From Clostridiales bacterium UBA1248 (lineage in GTDB: Bacteria; Bacillota; Clostridia; Oscillospirales; CAG-272): a stretch of DNA of 6,829 bases. Numbering within the stretch: the first letter of the stretch is position 1; each line of letters opens with the position of its first letter. The notes under the pieces are model-generated. The model did not search any database. It was not told the DNA's origin and saw nothing but the letters and a program-made list of their open reading frames with translations. Below are positions 1-5,204 of the stretch, piece after piece. A program made the position numbers and the translations under genes. The stretch is taken from the NCBI GenBank assembly GCA_002308615.1, contig DBWC01000129.1, positions 1 to 6,829 on the forward strand, read 5' to 3'.

Positions 1-35
1 GTAATTTTAATGAACGAAGATGATTTGAATATATC

Positions 36-64
36 TTGATTTTTCCGCGTTATTATGGTATAAT
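36..64 (+). promoter_or_regulatory. Sigma-A promoter with extended -10
   Basis: TTGATT at 36-41 (five of six matches to TTGACA) is followed after exactly 17 bases by a perfect TATAAT at 59-64. A TG at 56-57 one base before the hexamer makes it an extended -10. Transcription would start near base 71, leaving a very short leader before the AAAGGAGG at 74-81. This is the clearest promoter in the window and probably drives both the 43-codon ORF and pepD. The elements are read directly; activity is inferred. Confidence 0.82.
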
Positions 65-73
65 TCGGTCAGC

Positions 74-81
74 AAAGGAGG
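74..81 (+). promoter_or_regulatory. Strong Shine-Dalgarno for the small acidic ORF
   Basis: AAAGGAGG is nearly fully complementary to the 16S 3' end. It is 7 bases from ATG 89 and 4 from ATG 86, which is why 89 is chosen as the start. It lies only a few bases after the predicted transcription start. Confidence 0.75.
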
Positions 82-88
82 CGATATG

Positions 89-220
89 ATGGAATACACC
101 GACTGCCAGAAAAGAATACTTGACGAAATATCACAGGAGTTATACGACAAAAACTTCGACAAGCTGCGCGCGGACGAAAAAGAAACCGTTATTGAAATAG
201 CGGAAGAACATTACTTTTAA
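89..220 (+). CDS. Small acidic protein of unknown function (43 aa)
   Basis: This short ORF is read directly from the sequence. It begins at ATG 89 and ends at TAA 218-220. A second ATG lies directly upstream at 86; the 89 start is preferred because it sits 7 bases after the strong AAAGGAGG at 74-81, whereas 86 leaves only 4. The product is rich in Asp and Glu (13 acidic, 6 basic residues), begins MEYTDCQKRI and ends AEEHYF. It has no signal peptide or membrane segment and is probably largely helical and cytosolic. It is preceded by the best promoter in the window and followed after 18 bases by pepD, so the two are likely co-transcribed. I do not recognise the family. It could be a genuine small protein or a leader ORF that affects pepD translation. 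The promoter and ribosome binding site are strong support for translation; the function is open. Confidence 0.72.
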   Translation: MEYTDCQKRILDEISQELYDKNFDKLRADEKETVIEIAEEHYF

Positions 221-238
221 ACAAAAGGGATCAAGATC

Positions 239-1690
239 ATGGAATTTACAGAAAACTGCAAACCTTTATCCGTATTCAAATTTTTTGAAGCTTTGTCGTC
301 CGTGCCGCACGGGTCGGGCAACACAAAGGCGATAAGCGATATCTGCGTTGAATTTGCAAAATGGCGCGGACTTTTATGCTACAGAGACGATCACAATAAC
401 GTTGTGATATATAAAGAAGGCTCCGCCTGCAGAGAAAACGAGGAGCCTGTCATTATCCAGGGTCATCTCGATATGGTCTGCGCAAAGCACCCGGACGATC
501 CTATGGATATGTCGGTCGAGCCGATACAGCTCGTCATCGACGGCGACTATCTGCGCGCCGAAAAAACCTCGCTCGGCGGCGACGATACCATCGCCGTGGC
601 TATGGCGCTTGCAATACTTGACAGCAAGACTCTGTCGCACCCGCCGATAGAAGCGGTCTTCACGACGGACGAGGAGACCGGTATGTTCGGCGCCGCGGGG
701 CTTGACGTCTCCGTCCTGCGCGGCAGACGCATGCTGAACATAGATTCCGAGGAGGAGGGCGTTTTCACGGTCGGCTGTTCCGGCGGTCTGCGCGCGAACT
801 GCGAGATACCCGCTGCACGTGAAAAATACGGCGACGGGCTCGTTTCGTATGACGTGACGGTTTCCGGTCTTCTCGGCGGACATTCCGGCTGTGATATAGA
901 CAAAGAGCGCGGCAGCTCCAACAAGCTGATATCAAGATTCTTATTCAAGGCGTCAAAGCTTATGCCGCTGCGCCTTATAGAGCTTCAGGGCGGCGAGTTT
1001 GACAACGTCATACCGTCGAAAACCGTGGCGACGGTCGCCGTGTCCGGAATAGACGCCGACAAATTCGAGCGTCTTGCGAAGGAGTACGACGGAATTTACA
1101 AGCACGAGCTTTCTTCTTCCGATCCCGGCGTCCGCCTTGAGGCGTGCGTATCCGGCGTCAAAGCCGAAACGGTGACCGTGAAAGATACCGAAAAGCTGCT
1201 GAAAACCCTTTATATCATGCCGCAGGGCATACAGAATATGAGCATGGATATAAAAGGTCTCGTTCAGACGTCGCTCAACATGGGCATTTTAAGGCTTGAG
1301 CACGACTGCTTAAAATACAGCTTTGCCGTAAGATCCTCCGTCTTATCGCAGAAAAAAGAGCTTTACGACCGCATATGCACAATAACGGAAGACGCGGGCG
1401 GTAAAACGACCTCCCACGGAGAATATCCGGGCTGGGAGATAAAAAAGGATTCGCCTCTGCGCGACGCCGCGCTTGCCGCCTACCGCGACGTATACGGCGG
1501 CGAGGCGGTCATAACCGCGACGCACGGCGGACTTGAATGCGGGCTTTTCGCGGACAAGATACCCGGGCTTGACTGCATATCGTACGGTCCGGAGCTGCAC
1601 GACATCCATTCCGTAAACGAACGGCTCGGCATTGCGTCTGTTCAAAGAGTTTACGATCTTACCTGCCGGATACTGCAATTACTTCACTGA
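239..1690 (+). CDS. pepD: Aminoacyl-histidine dipeptidase / cytosol non-specific dipeptidase (M20 family PepD)
   Basis: A 483-residue cytosolic zinc dipeptidase (M20 family, PepD/carnosinase-like) that splits dipeptides, including Xaa-His, to recycle amino acids. The length is normal for PepD. Visible motifs are GHLDMV (H76, D78), LGGDD (D115), TTDEETG (E145, E146), NIDSEEEG (D169), the lid-domain GGHSG (H215), ATHGGLECGLF (around 427-437) and PELHDIHS (H457). By my recollection of Vibrio PepD, H76, D115, E146, D169 and H457 are the metal ligands and D78 and E145 are catalytic; the spacing fits with a constant offset of four. The catalytic domain is split around a lid domain of roughly residues 190-390. 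The start at ATG 239 has an AAAAGGGA 8 bases upstream. It lies 18 bases after the small acidic ORF and presumably shares its promoter. A strong terminator follows the stop. Nothing is missing or truncated. Confidence 0.95.
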   Translation: MEFTENCKPLSVFKFFEALSSVPHGSGNTKAISDICVEFAKWRGLLCYRDDHNNVVIYKEGSACRENEEPVIIQGHLDMVCAKHPDDPMDMSVEPIQLVIDGDYLRAEKTSLGGDDTIAVAMALAILDSKTLSHPPIEAVFTTDEETGMFGAAGLDVSVLRGRRMLNIDSEEEGVFTVGCSGGLRANCEIPAAREKYGDGLVSYDVTVSGLLGGHSGCDIDKERGSSNKLISRFLFKASKLMPLRLIELQGGEFDNVIPSKTVATVAVSGIDADKFERLAKEYDGIYKHELSSSDPGVRLEACVSGVKAETVTVKDTEKLLKTLYIMPQGIQNMSMDIKGLVQTSLNMGILRLEHDCLKYSFAVRSSVLSQKKELYDRICTITEDAGGKTTSHGEYPGWEIKKDSPLRDAALAAYRDVYGGEAVITATHGGLECGLFADKIPGLDCISYGPELHDIHSVNERLGIASVQRVYDLTCRILQLLH

Positions 1691-1704
1691 CAACTGAATA
1701 TAAC

Positions 1705-1738
1705 GCCCCGCTTTGAGCATAATCAAAGCGGGGCTTTT
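1705..1738 (+). terminator. Rho-independent terminator after pepD, abutting the next start codon
   Basis: GCCCCGCTTTGA (1705-1716) pairs perfectly with TCAAAGCGGGGC (1723-1734) around a 6-base loop GCATAA, followed by TTTTAT at 1735-1740. The 12-bp GC-rich stem plus T-run is a textbook intrinsic terminator, 14 bases after the pepD stop. The next ATG (1741) starts directly after the T-run, so the hairpin also covers the only possible ribosome binding site of the DUF421 gene. Confidence 0.9.
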
Positions 1739-1740
1739 AT

Positions 1741-2424
1741 ATGACGGTTATTTTTTTCAGGACGGTTATAATCTATCTTATTCTTCTGCTCGTTCTCCGG
1801 CTCATGGGAAAGCGGCAGATCGGCGAGCTTCAGCCGTCGGAGCTCGTTACGACGCTTTTACTGTCGCAGATAGCGTCTCAGCCGATACTCGCGCAGAACG
1901 TACCCATCGCGTACGGTGCGATCCCGGTCTGCATAGTCGTTTGCCTTGAGGTGATCGCGTCGTTTTTCATGACGCGCGTACCGTTTTTAAAGCGTCTTTT
2001 CATAGGCAAGCCGAGCATACTGATAGACAAGGGAAAAATGGATACGAAAGAGCTTATGCGCGTGCGGGTGACGGTGGAGGAGCTTATGTCGGAGCTGCGC
2101 TCTCACGGCGTAGGCGATCCGGGCGACGTTTACTGCGCCGTGATGGAGGAAAACGGCAGCATATCCGTGCTTATGAAAGCGGAGGCGGACACGGTGCGGC
2201 GAAAAGATCTCGGGCTTTCATCAAAAGAAAGCGGTATAAGCCGCCTTATCATATCCGACGGCGTCATAAACAAAGAAAATCTGCGGAAACTGGGTAAAAA
2301 TGAAATGTGGCTGAAAAAACAACTTAAGCAAAGCGATCTGGAATTAAAGGACGTGTTCATGATGACGTGCAGCGACACGTCGCAGATATATACAGTTAAA
2401 AAACAGAAAAAGGGGGATAAATAA
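1741..2424 (+). CDS. DUF421 (YetF-like) membrane protein
   Basis: A 227-residue integral membrane protein of the DUF421/YetF family. Three hydrophobic segments lie near residues 3-22, 34-51 and 57-79. The family signature GKRQIGELQPSEL is at 23-35, KPSILIDKGKM is at 90-100, and a cytosolic domain follows (EELMSELRSHGV around 113-124, then VYCAVMEENGSISVL around 130-144). The C-terminal segment (about 168-215) continues the usual family fold. The biochemical role is not firmly known. A DUF421-containing protein (2Duf) encoded with mobile spoVA genes raises spore wet-heat resistance in Bacillus, so a spore-membrane role is possible here but inferred. The ATG at 1741 is the only start giving the usual N-terminus; an in-frame stop lies at 1720-1722. 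The weak GGGG at 1730-1733 is the only SD-like sequence and sits inside the terminator stem. The stop is followed at once by the DUF4363 gene. Confidence 0.88.
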   Translation: MTVIFFRTVIIYLILLLVLRLMGKRQIGELQPSELVTTLLLSQIASQPILAQNVPIAYGAIPVCIVVCLEVIASFFMTRVPFLKRLFIGKPSILIDKGKMDTKELMRVRVTVEELMSELRSHGVGDPGDVYCAVMEENGSISVLMKAEADTVRRKDLGLSSKESGISRLIISDGVINKENLRKLGKNEMWLKKQLKQSDLELKDVFMMTCSDTSQIYTVKKQKKGDK

Positions 2425-2793
2425 ATGAGAGCTTTAATCATATGCGCGGTGCTTTTTGCCGTTGTTGTGATATTCGTTTTTTCATCGTCAGGGTGGCTGT
2501 CGGGCTTTTTTTCAAAGCTCTTGTCGCTTTCCGACAACCTGCCGGAAATAACGGCGGACGACGTATCAAACGTCGTCAACGAGGTATCAAAGGCGTGGAA
2601 AGAGGGCAAAGCCGCCGTACTGCTCTTCTTTGACAAGGAGGAGACGGACAACATCGACGGCAGTATAAACAAGCTGATAGGCGCCGTTAAGAACATGGAT
2701 GAAAAAGAATATACCGCAGCCGTAAACGAGCTGCGGTTTGAGATACGCCGTATGATGGAAATGTTACGGATCAAGTTTGAAAACGTTTTCTGA
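2425..2793 (+). CDS. DUF4363 family membrane-anchored protein
   Basis: A 122-residue protein with one N-terminal hydrophobic segment (about 3-20, after MRA) that probably acts as an uncleaved anchor, leaving a roughly 100-residue helical domain outside the membrane. The W58 to F69 stretch, the following acidic EETDNIDGSI, the long amphipathic helices and the closing FENVF match DUF4363 proteins as I recall them. In Clostridia these are often encoded directly after a DUF421 gene. The ATG at 2425 follows the DUF421 TAA with no gap, and AAGGGGG at 2410-2415 is a good ribosome binding site 9 bases away. The two genes are therefore an operon and perhaps act together at one membrane. Molecular function is unknown. 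The stop TGA (2791-2793) abuts the stop of the opposite-strand lipoprotein gene. Confidence 0.78.
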   Translation: MRALIICAVLFAVVVIFVFSSSGWLSGFFSKLLSLSDNLPEITADDVSNVVNEVSKAWKEGKAAVLLFFDKEETDNIDGSINKLIGAVKNMDEKEYTAAVNELRFEIRRMMEMLRIKFENVF

Positions 2794-3471
2794 TCACGCG
2801 CCGAAAACCTTTGACGACGTGCTGAATCGCCAAATGTACGGATCGCCCTCTTCTCTTTTAAGGAAAATAAACTCGTAAACTCCGGCAAAAACGCCGTCCT
2901 TCTTAAAGGATACCGTCAGTCTGTACGTATGCTCAGTCTCGGACGCCTCGTGCACCGTGCGGTCCACGTCGTGGTCCGGCGTCTGTCCCATCAGCACAAA
3001 AGCGCTTATTTTATCAAGATAAGAATACATGGCGGTCGATCTGACCGTCGCTTTTCTTTTTCCGCCGAAATACGTATAGACCGTGTTTTCGTAATCGGAC
3101 AGCGGTATGAGCGCGTTTATATTCAGCTCCGGGTATTCCGTGCTGAATCTGTCCATCATATCCTTATCCGCGGAATATCTTGAATAAAAAGTACCGGCAA
3201 GATAATTCAAGACTATATCAACGTAATCGTCGGCAACGTCTGAAAACGAGTCGAACGTTATGATCCTGTCGCCGAAGCAGACGATCTTTGCGCAGTCGGA
3301 AAGGAATTTGACGTTTTCATCGTCTGCCGGTAAAAACGCGATCGTCTCCTCAGCGGAATAATCAGTATTGTCTATACCCAAAACAGTACAAACGCTGTCG
3401 TAAAAAGCGCCCTGACACGAGCACAAAAACAGCGTGCATATAACAAGTATAAATGCGGTATATCTTTTCAT
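2794..3471 (-). CDS. Predicted lipoprotein of unknown function
   Basis: A 225-residue protein with a lipoprotein signal peptide: MKRY, a hydrophobic stretch (about 5-16) and lipobox LCSC with the lipidated cysteine at 19. The mature part (about 207 residues) should be tethered to the outer face of the membrane. I do not recognise the family. Visible features are a helical acidic stretch around 75-115, NALIPLSDYENTVYTYFGG around 119-137, and a C-terminal strand-rich stretch (TYRLTVSFKKDG, then VYEFIFLKREEGDPYIWRF) that would suit an NTF2-like or similar alpha+beta fold; that fold is only a guess. Its ATG (complement of 3469-3471) overlaps the stop of the upstream phosphatase gene as ATGA, and no strong SD precedes it, so translation is probably coupled. 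Co-translation suggests, but does not prove, a shared process. Confidence 0.8.
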   Translation of the reverse strand: MKRYTAFILVICTLFLCSCQGAFYDSVCTVLGIDNTDYSAEETIAFLPADDENVKFLSDCAKIVCFGDRIITFDSFSDVADDYVDIVLNYLAGTFYSRYSADKDMMDRFSTEYPELNINALIPLSDYENTVYTYFGGKRKATVRSTAMYSYLDKISAFVLMGQTPDHDVDRTVHEASETEHTYRLTVSFKKDGVFAGVYEFIFLKREEGDPYIWRFSTSSKVFGA

Positions 3472-4349
3472 TTTACGTACCCGTCCCGTACCAGCATTGC
3501 GGCGTAGCCTTTGCGGCAGGTGCTTTTACAGCGGACGATCTTCCCGCAGCCGAGCGCGCGGCAAAGGCATATGTGCGAATAAATGCCCGCAAAAACAGTA
3601 TCGTAACGCTCGGGAGTAAGTTTATAAGCAAGCTCCTTCGCTTTTTCTGCGTCCGCTTTACATTCTTTATAAAACGCGGCGATCTCATCTGCGCCGGCGC
3701 TTTTTTCTTTGCCTAAAAGCCTGAACAGACCAGATGACGAACCGCCGCACGCGAAAAGCTCCGTTTTATATTCCGGCAGATCATACTCTTTTTTATATCC
3801 GTCTATCAGCGCGGCTATCCTCTTCTCCTGTTCATCGTCCGGTATGATATTTATTTTAAGACCGTGCGTCAAAGACCTTGCGCCGAACGGAAGGCTGACG
3901 CTTTTTACAAGTATCCCGTCTTTTATGAAGCTCAGCTCCGTTGAGCCGCCGCCCATATCGGACAGTACGCCGTTTTCCGCGCCGCCGTCCGCAGTAAACG
4001 CTTCATAGCAAAGGCGCGCTTCTTCTTGCCCCGATATTATCTTCACGTCAAGCGCAGTGTGACGTTTTATGCGTGCTAACACCTCGTCTGCGTTGCTTAT
4101 GCCGCGCAGGCTCTGCGTGGCGTACGGAAATATGCGGTTGACTCCGTTCTCTTCGCATACGCGCCGGAATCCGTTCATAATATTTATCAGTATATCCGTG
4201 CCCTCGCGGTCAAGCTTGCCGCCGTCCTTGTGGTCGGCGATCATATCGCGCTGTACGTATTTTTCATTTAATTCAAGCCTGCCGTTTTTATACTTATATA
4301 TCTCGGCCTTTGCCGTGTTTGATCCTATATCTATTACCGCGAATTTCAA
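3468..4349 (-). CDS. Ppx/GppA family phosphatase (exopolyphosphatase or pppGpp phosphohydrolase)
   Basis: A 293-residue single-domain member of the Ppx/GppA branch of the actin-like ATPase fold. Family motifs in order are AVIDIGSNT (4-12, phosphate-1 loop), YATQSLRGISN (76-86, the usual AT-x-x-x-R-x-x-x-N), IISGQEEARLCYEAF (104-118, with the presumed catalytic Glu at 110), SDMGGGSTEL (130-139, phosphate-2 loop), LPFGARSLT (153-161), CGGSSSG (201-207), LTPERYDTVFAG (244-255) and KSTCRKG (275-281). Short proteins of this type hydrolyse inorganic polyphosphate or the terminal phosphate of pppGpp; the sequence alone does not separate these, and the long C-terminal domains of E. coli Ppx are absent. 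The start is TTG (complement of 4347-4349): it is preceded by GGAG with 7-base spacing, an in-frame stop lies just upstream, and the next ATG (residue 36) would remove the DIGSNT loop. It overlaps the lipoprotein gene by ATGA. Confidence 0.9.
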   Translation of the reverse strand: MKFAVIDIGSNTAKAEIYKYKNGRLELNEKYVQRDMIADHKDGGKLDREGTDILINIMNGFRRVCEENGVNRIFPYATQSLRGISNADEVLARIKRHTALDVKIISGQEEARLCYEAFTADGGAENGVLSDMGGGSTELSFIKDGILVKSVSLPFGARSLTHGLKINIIPDDEQEKRIAALIDGYKKEYDLPEYKTELFACGGSSSGLFRLLGKEKSAGADEIAAFYKECKADAEKAKELAYKLTPERYDTVFAGIYSHICLCRALGCGKIVRCKSTCRKGYAAMLVRDGYVK

Positions 4350-4354
4350 AACAG

Positions 4355-4360
4355 TTCTCC
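4355..4360 (-). promoter_or_regulatory. Shine-Dalgarno fixing a TTG start of the phosphatase gene
   Basis: On the minus strand GGAGAA (4360 to 4355) precedes TTG by 7 bases from the GGAG core. It supports the TTG initiation codon, as no in-frame ATG exists before the phosphate-binding loop and TAA lies just upstream in frame. Confidence 0.7.
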
Positions 4361-4375
4361 GTTACTGTACTGTAT

Positions 4376-4381
4376 ATTATA
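4376..4381 (-). promoter_or_regulatory. -10 element of the phosphatase-lipoprotein unit
   Basis: A perfect TATAAT reads leftward (plus-strand ATTATA at 4376-4381). It would start transcription near 4369 and give a leader of about 20 bases before the TTG start. At 17-base spacing the -35 position holds only CGGATT, a poor match, so the promoter may be weak or need an activator. Confidence 0.5.
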
Positions 4382-4388
4382 GTATTCC

Positions 4389-4406
4389 ATCCGTATTTAA
4401 TCCGTA
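4389..4406. repeat. Two ATCCGTA direct repeats in the divergent control region
   Basis: ATCCGTA occurs at 4389-4395 and 4400-4406, start to start 11 bases, close to one helical turn. The pair overlaps the -35 zone of the leftward promoter and lies about 55-70 bases upstream of sigK. This spacing is what a regulator binding one DNA face would need, but seven-base repeats in AT-rich DNA can arise by chance and no regulator is identified. Confidence 0.4.
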
Positions 4407-4446
4407 ATAACAGAATGTAAATAAATCAAAAAAAATTGATAAAAAA

Positions 4447-4454
4447 GAAGGTGG
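4447..4454 (+). promoter_or_regulatory. Shine-Dalgarno of sigK
   Basis: GAAGGTGG at 4447-4454 ends 4 bases before ATG 4459. Pairing is good for AAGG and GG, with one mismatch inside an AAGGAGG-like site. It supports the ATG that gives the full pro-sequence. Confidence 0.65.
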
Positions 4455-4458
4455 TTTT

Positions 4459-5151
4459 ATGCTTGAAGGGATAGCCGCTCTGATTTACGGCTTTCTTTAT
4501 CTGTTTTTGAAGATCTCCGATTCTGACGCTTTTCCCCCGCCGCTTTCGTCAAAAGAGGAGGAGGAATGCTTCAGACTGATGAAACAGGGCGACAGAGACG
4601 CAAGGCAGAAGCTGATAAAGCACAATCTTCGGCTCGTTGCGCATATTGTCAAAAAATACTATTCGACGGCGGACCCGGAGGAGCTTATATCCACCGGAAC
4701 GGTGGGACTTATAAAAGCCGTGGATACGTTCGATCCGTCAAACGGCACGCGCTTTGCAACGTACGCGAGCAGATGTCTGCAGAACGAGATACTTATGCAG
4801 TTCAGGTCGCAGAAGAAATTTCAGAACGAGGTGTCCGTAAACGATACGATAGACACGGATAAGGACGGAAACCCGCTGACCTACGGCGATATAATATCGA
4901 CCGACGAGGATATAGCCGACGCCATAGATCTGAAATTCAAGACGAAAAAGGCGCTTGACTACGTTATGAACGGACTGACGGAGAGGGAGCGGAAAATAAT
5001 GATCCTGCGCTACGGCATAGACGGCGGCAGAGGGCTGACGCAGAAGGAGACGGCGGCGCGGCTCGGCATATCGCGCTCATACGTATCGCGCATTGAAAAA
5101 TCGTCTCTTGACAAGCTGCGCGCGCATATGAAAAAATTCGGCTACGAATAA
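4459..5151 (+). CDS. sigK: RNA polymerase sporulation sigma factor, pro-sigma-K
   Basis: A 230-residue sigma-70 family factor that directs late mother-cell transcription, including coat genes. Residues 1-20 form a hydrophobic pro-sequence (MLEGIAALIY then GFLYLFLKIS). It is followed by DAFPPPLSS, which aligns with the start of mature Bacillus SigK; by analogy the membrane protease SpoIVFB would remove it. Region 2 spans about 48-118 (HNLRLVAHIVKKY, ELISTGTVGLIKAVDTF, FATYASRCLQNEILMQFR). Region 4 spans about 173-221 (TERERKIMILRYG, then LTQKETAARLG and recognition helix ISRSYVSRIEK). The VAHIVKKY and SRSYVSRIEK motifs match SigK rather than SigE as I recall both. The gene is intact, with no skin-type insertion. 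It is divergent from the phosphatase gene and 53 bases upstream of the sipL-like gene, with no terminator between. A SigE-dependent promoter is expected from known biology but none is clear in the upstream bases. Confidence 0.9.
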   Translation: MLEGIAALIYGFLYLFLKISDSDAFPPPLSSKEEEECFRLMKQGDRDARQKLIKHNLRLVAHIVKKYYSTADPEELISTGTVGLIKAVDTFDPSNGTRFATYASRCLQNEILMQFRSQKKFQNEVSVNDTIDTDKDGNPLTYGDIISTDEDIADAIDLKFKTKKALDYVMNGLTERERKIMILRYGIDGGRGLTQKETAARLGISRSYVSRIEKSSLDKLRAHMKKFGYE

Positions 5152-5190
5152 CAAGGGTATCGGATGAATATATATAAACAAACAAAAAGT

Positions 5191-5196
5191 AGGAGG
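5191..5196 (+). promoter_or_regulatory. Consensus Shine-Dalgarno fixing the TTG start of the sipL-like gene
   Basis: AGGAGG lies 8 bases before TTG 5205. An ATG at 5200-5202 is only 3 bases away and out of frame, opening a 7-codon ORF (MFWTRAL) that stops at 5221-5223. Spacing and the long conserved reading frame both favour TTG. Confidence 0.75.
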
Positions 5197-5204
5197 TATA
5201 TGTT

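Noticed and set aside
374..948. Two long open frames on the minus strand inside pepD
   Set aside because: They are antisense to a gene with complete catalytic motifs, have no ribosome binding site or promoter, and their arginine- and serine-rich composition is typical of shadow frames.
1699..1704. TATAAC as a -10 for the DUF421 gene
   Set aside because: No acceptable -35 at 16-18 bases and no extended -10; kept only as a hypothesis in the terminator finding.
2130..2888. 252-codon minus-strand open frame across the DUF421, DUF4363 and lipoprotein genes
   Set aside because: It runs antisense to two genes with recognised families and overlaps the lipoprotein gene. Its Ser/Phe/Arg-rich sequence shows no domain, so it is a by-product of codon use.
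4391..4418. Possible SigE-type promoter upstream of sigK (CCGTATT, 13 bases, CAGAATGT)
   Set aside because: Spacing is right and a SigE promoter would be expected, but the -10 matches CATACAAT at only about half its positions, so it is not listed as a feature.
4425..4440. ATCAA-A6-TTGAT inverted repeat upstream of sigK
   Set aside because: Only a 5-bp AT-rich stem in an A-rich tract; too weak for a terminator or a convincing operator.
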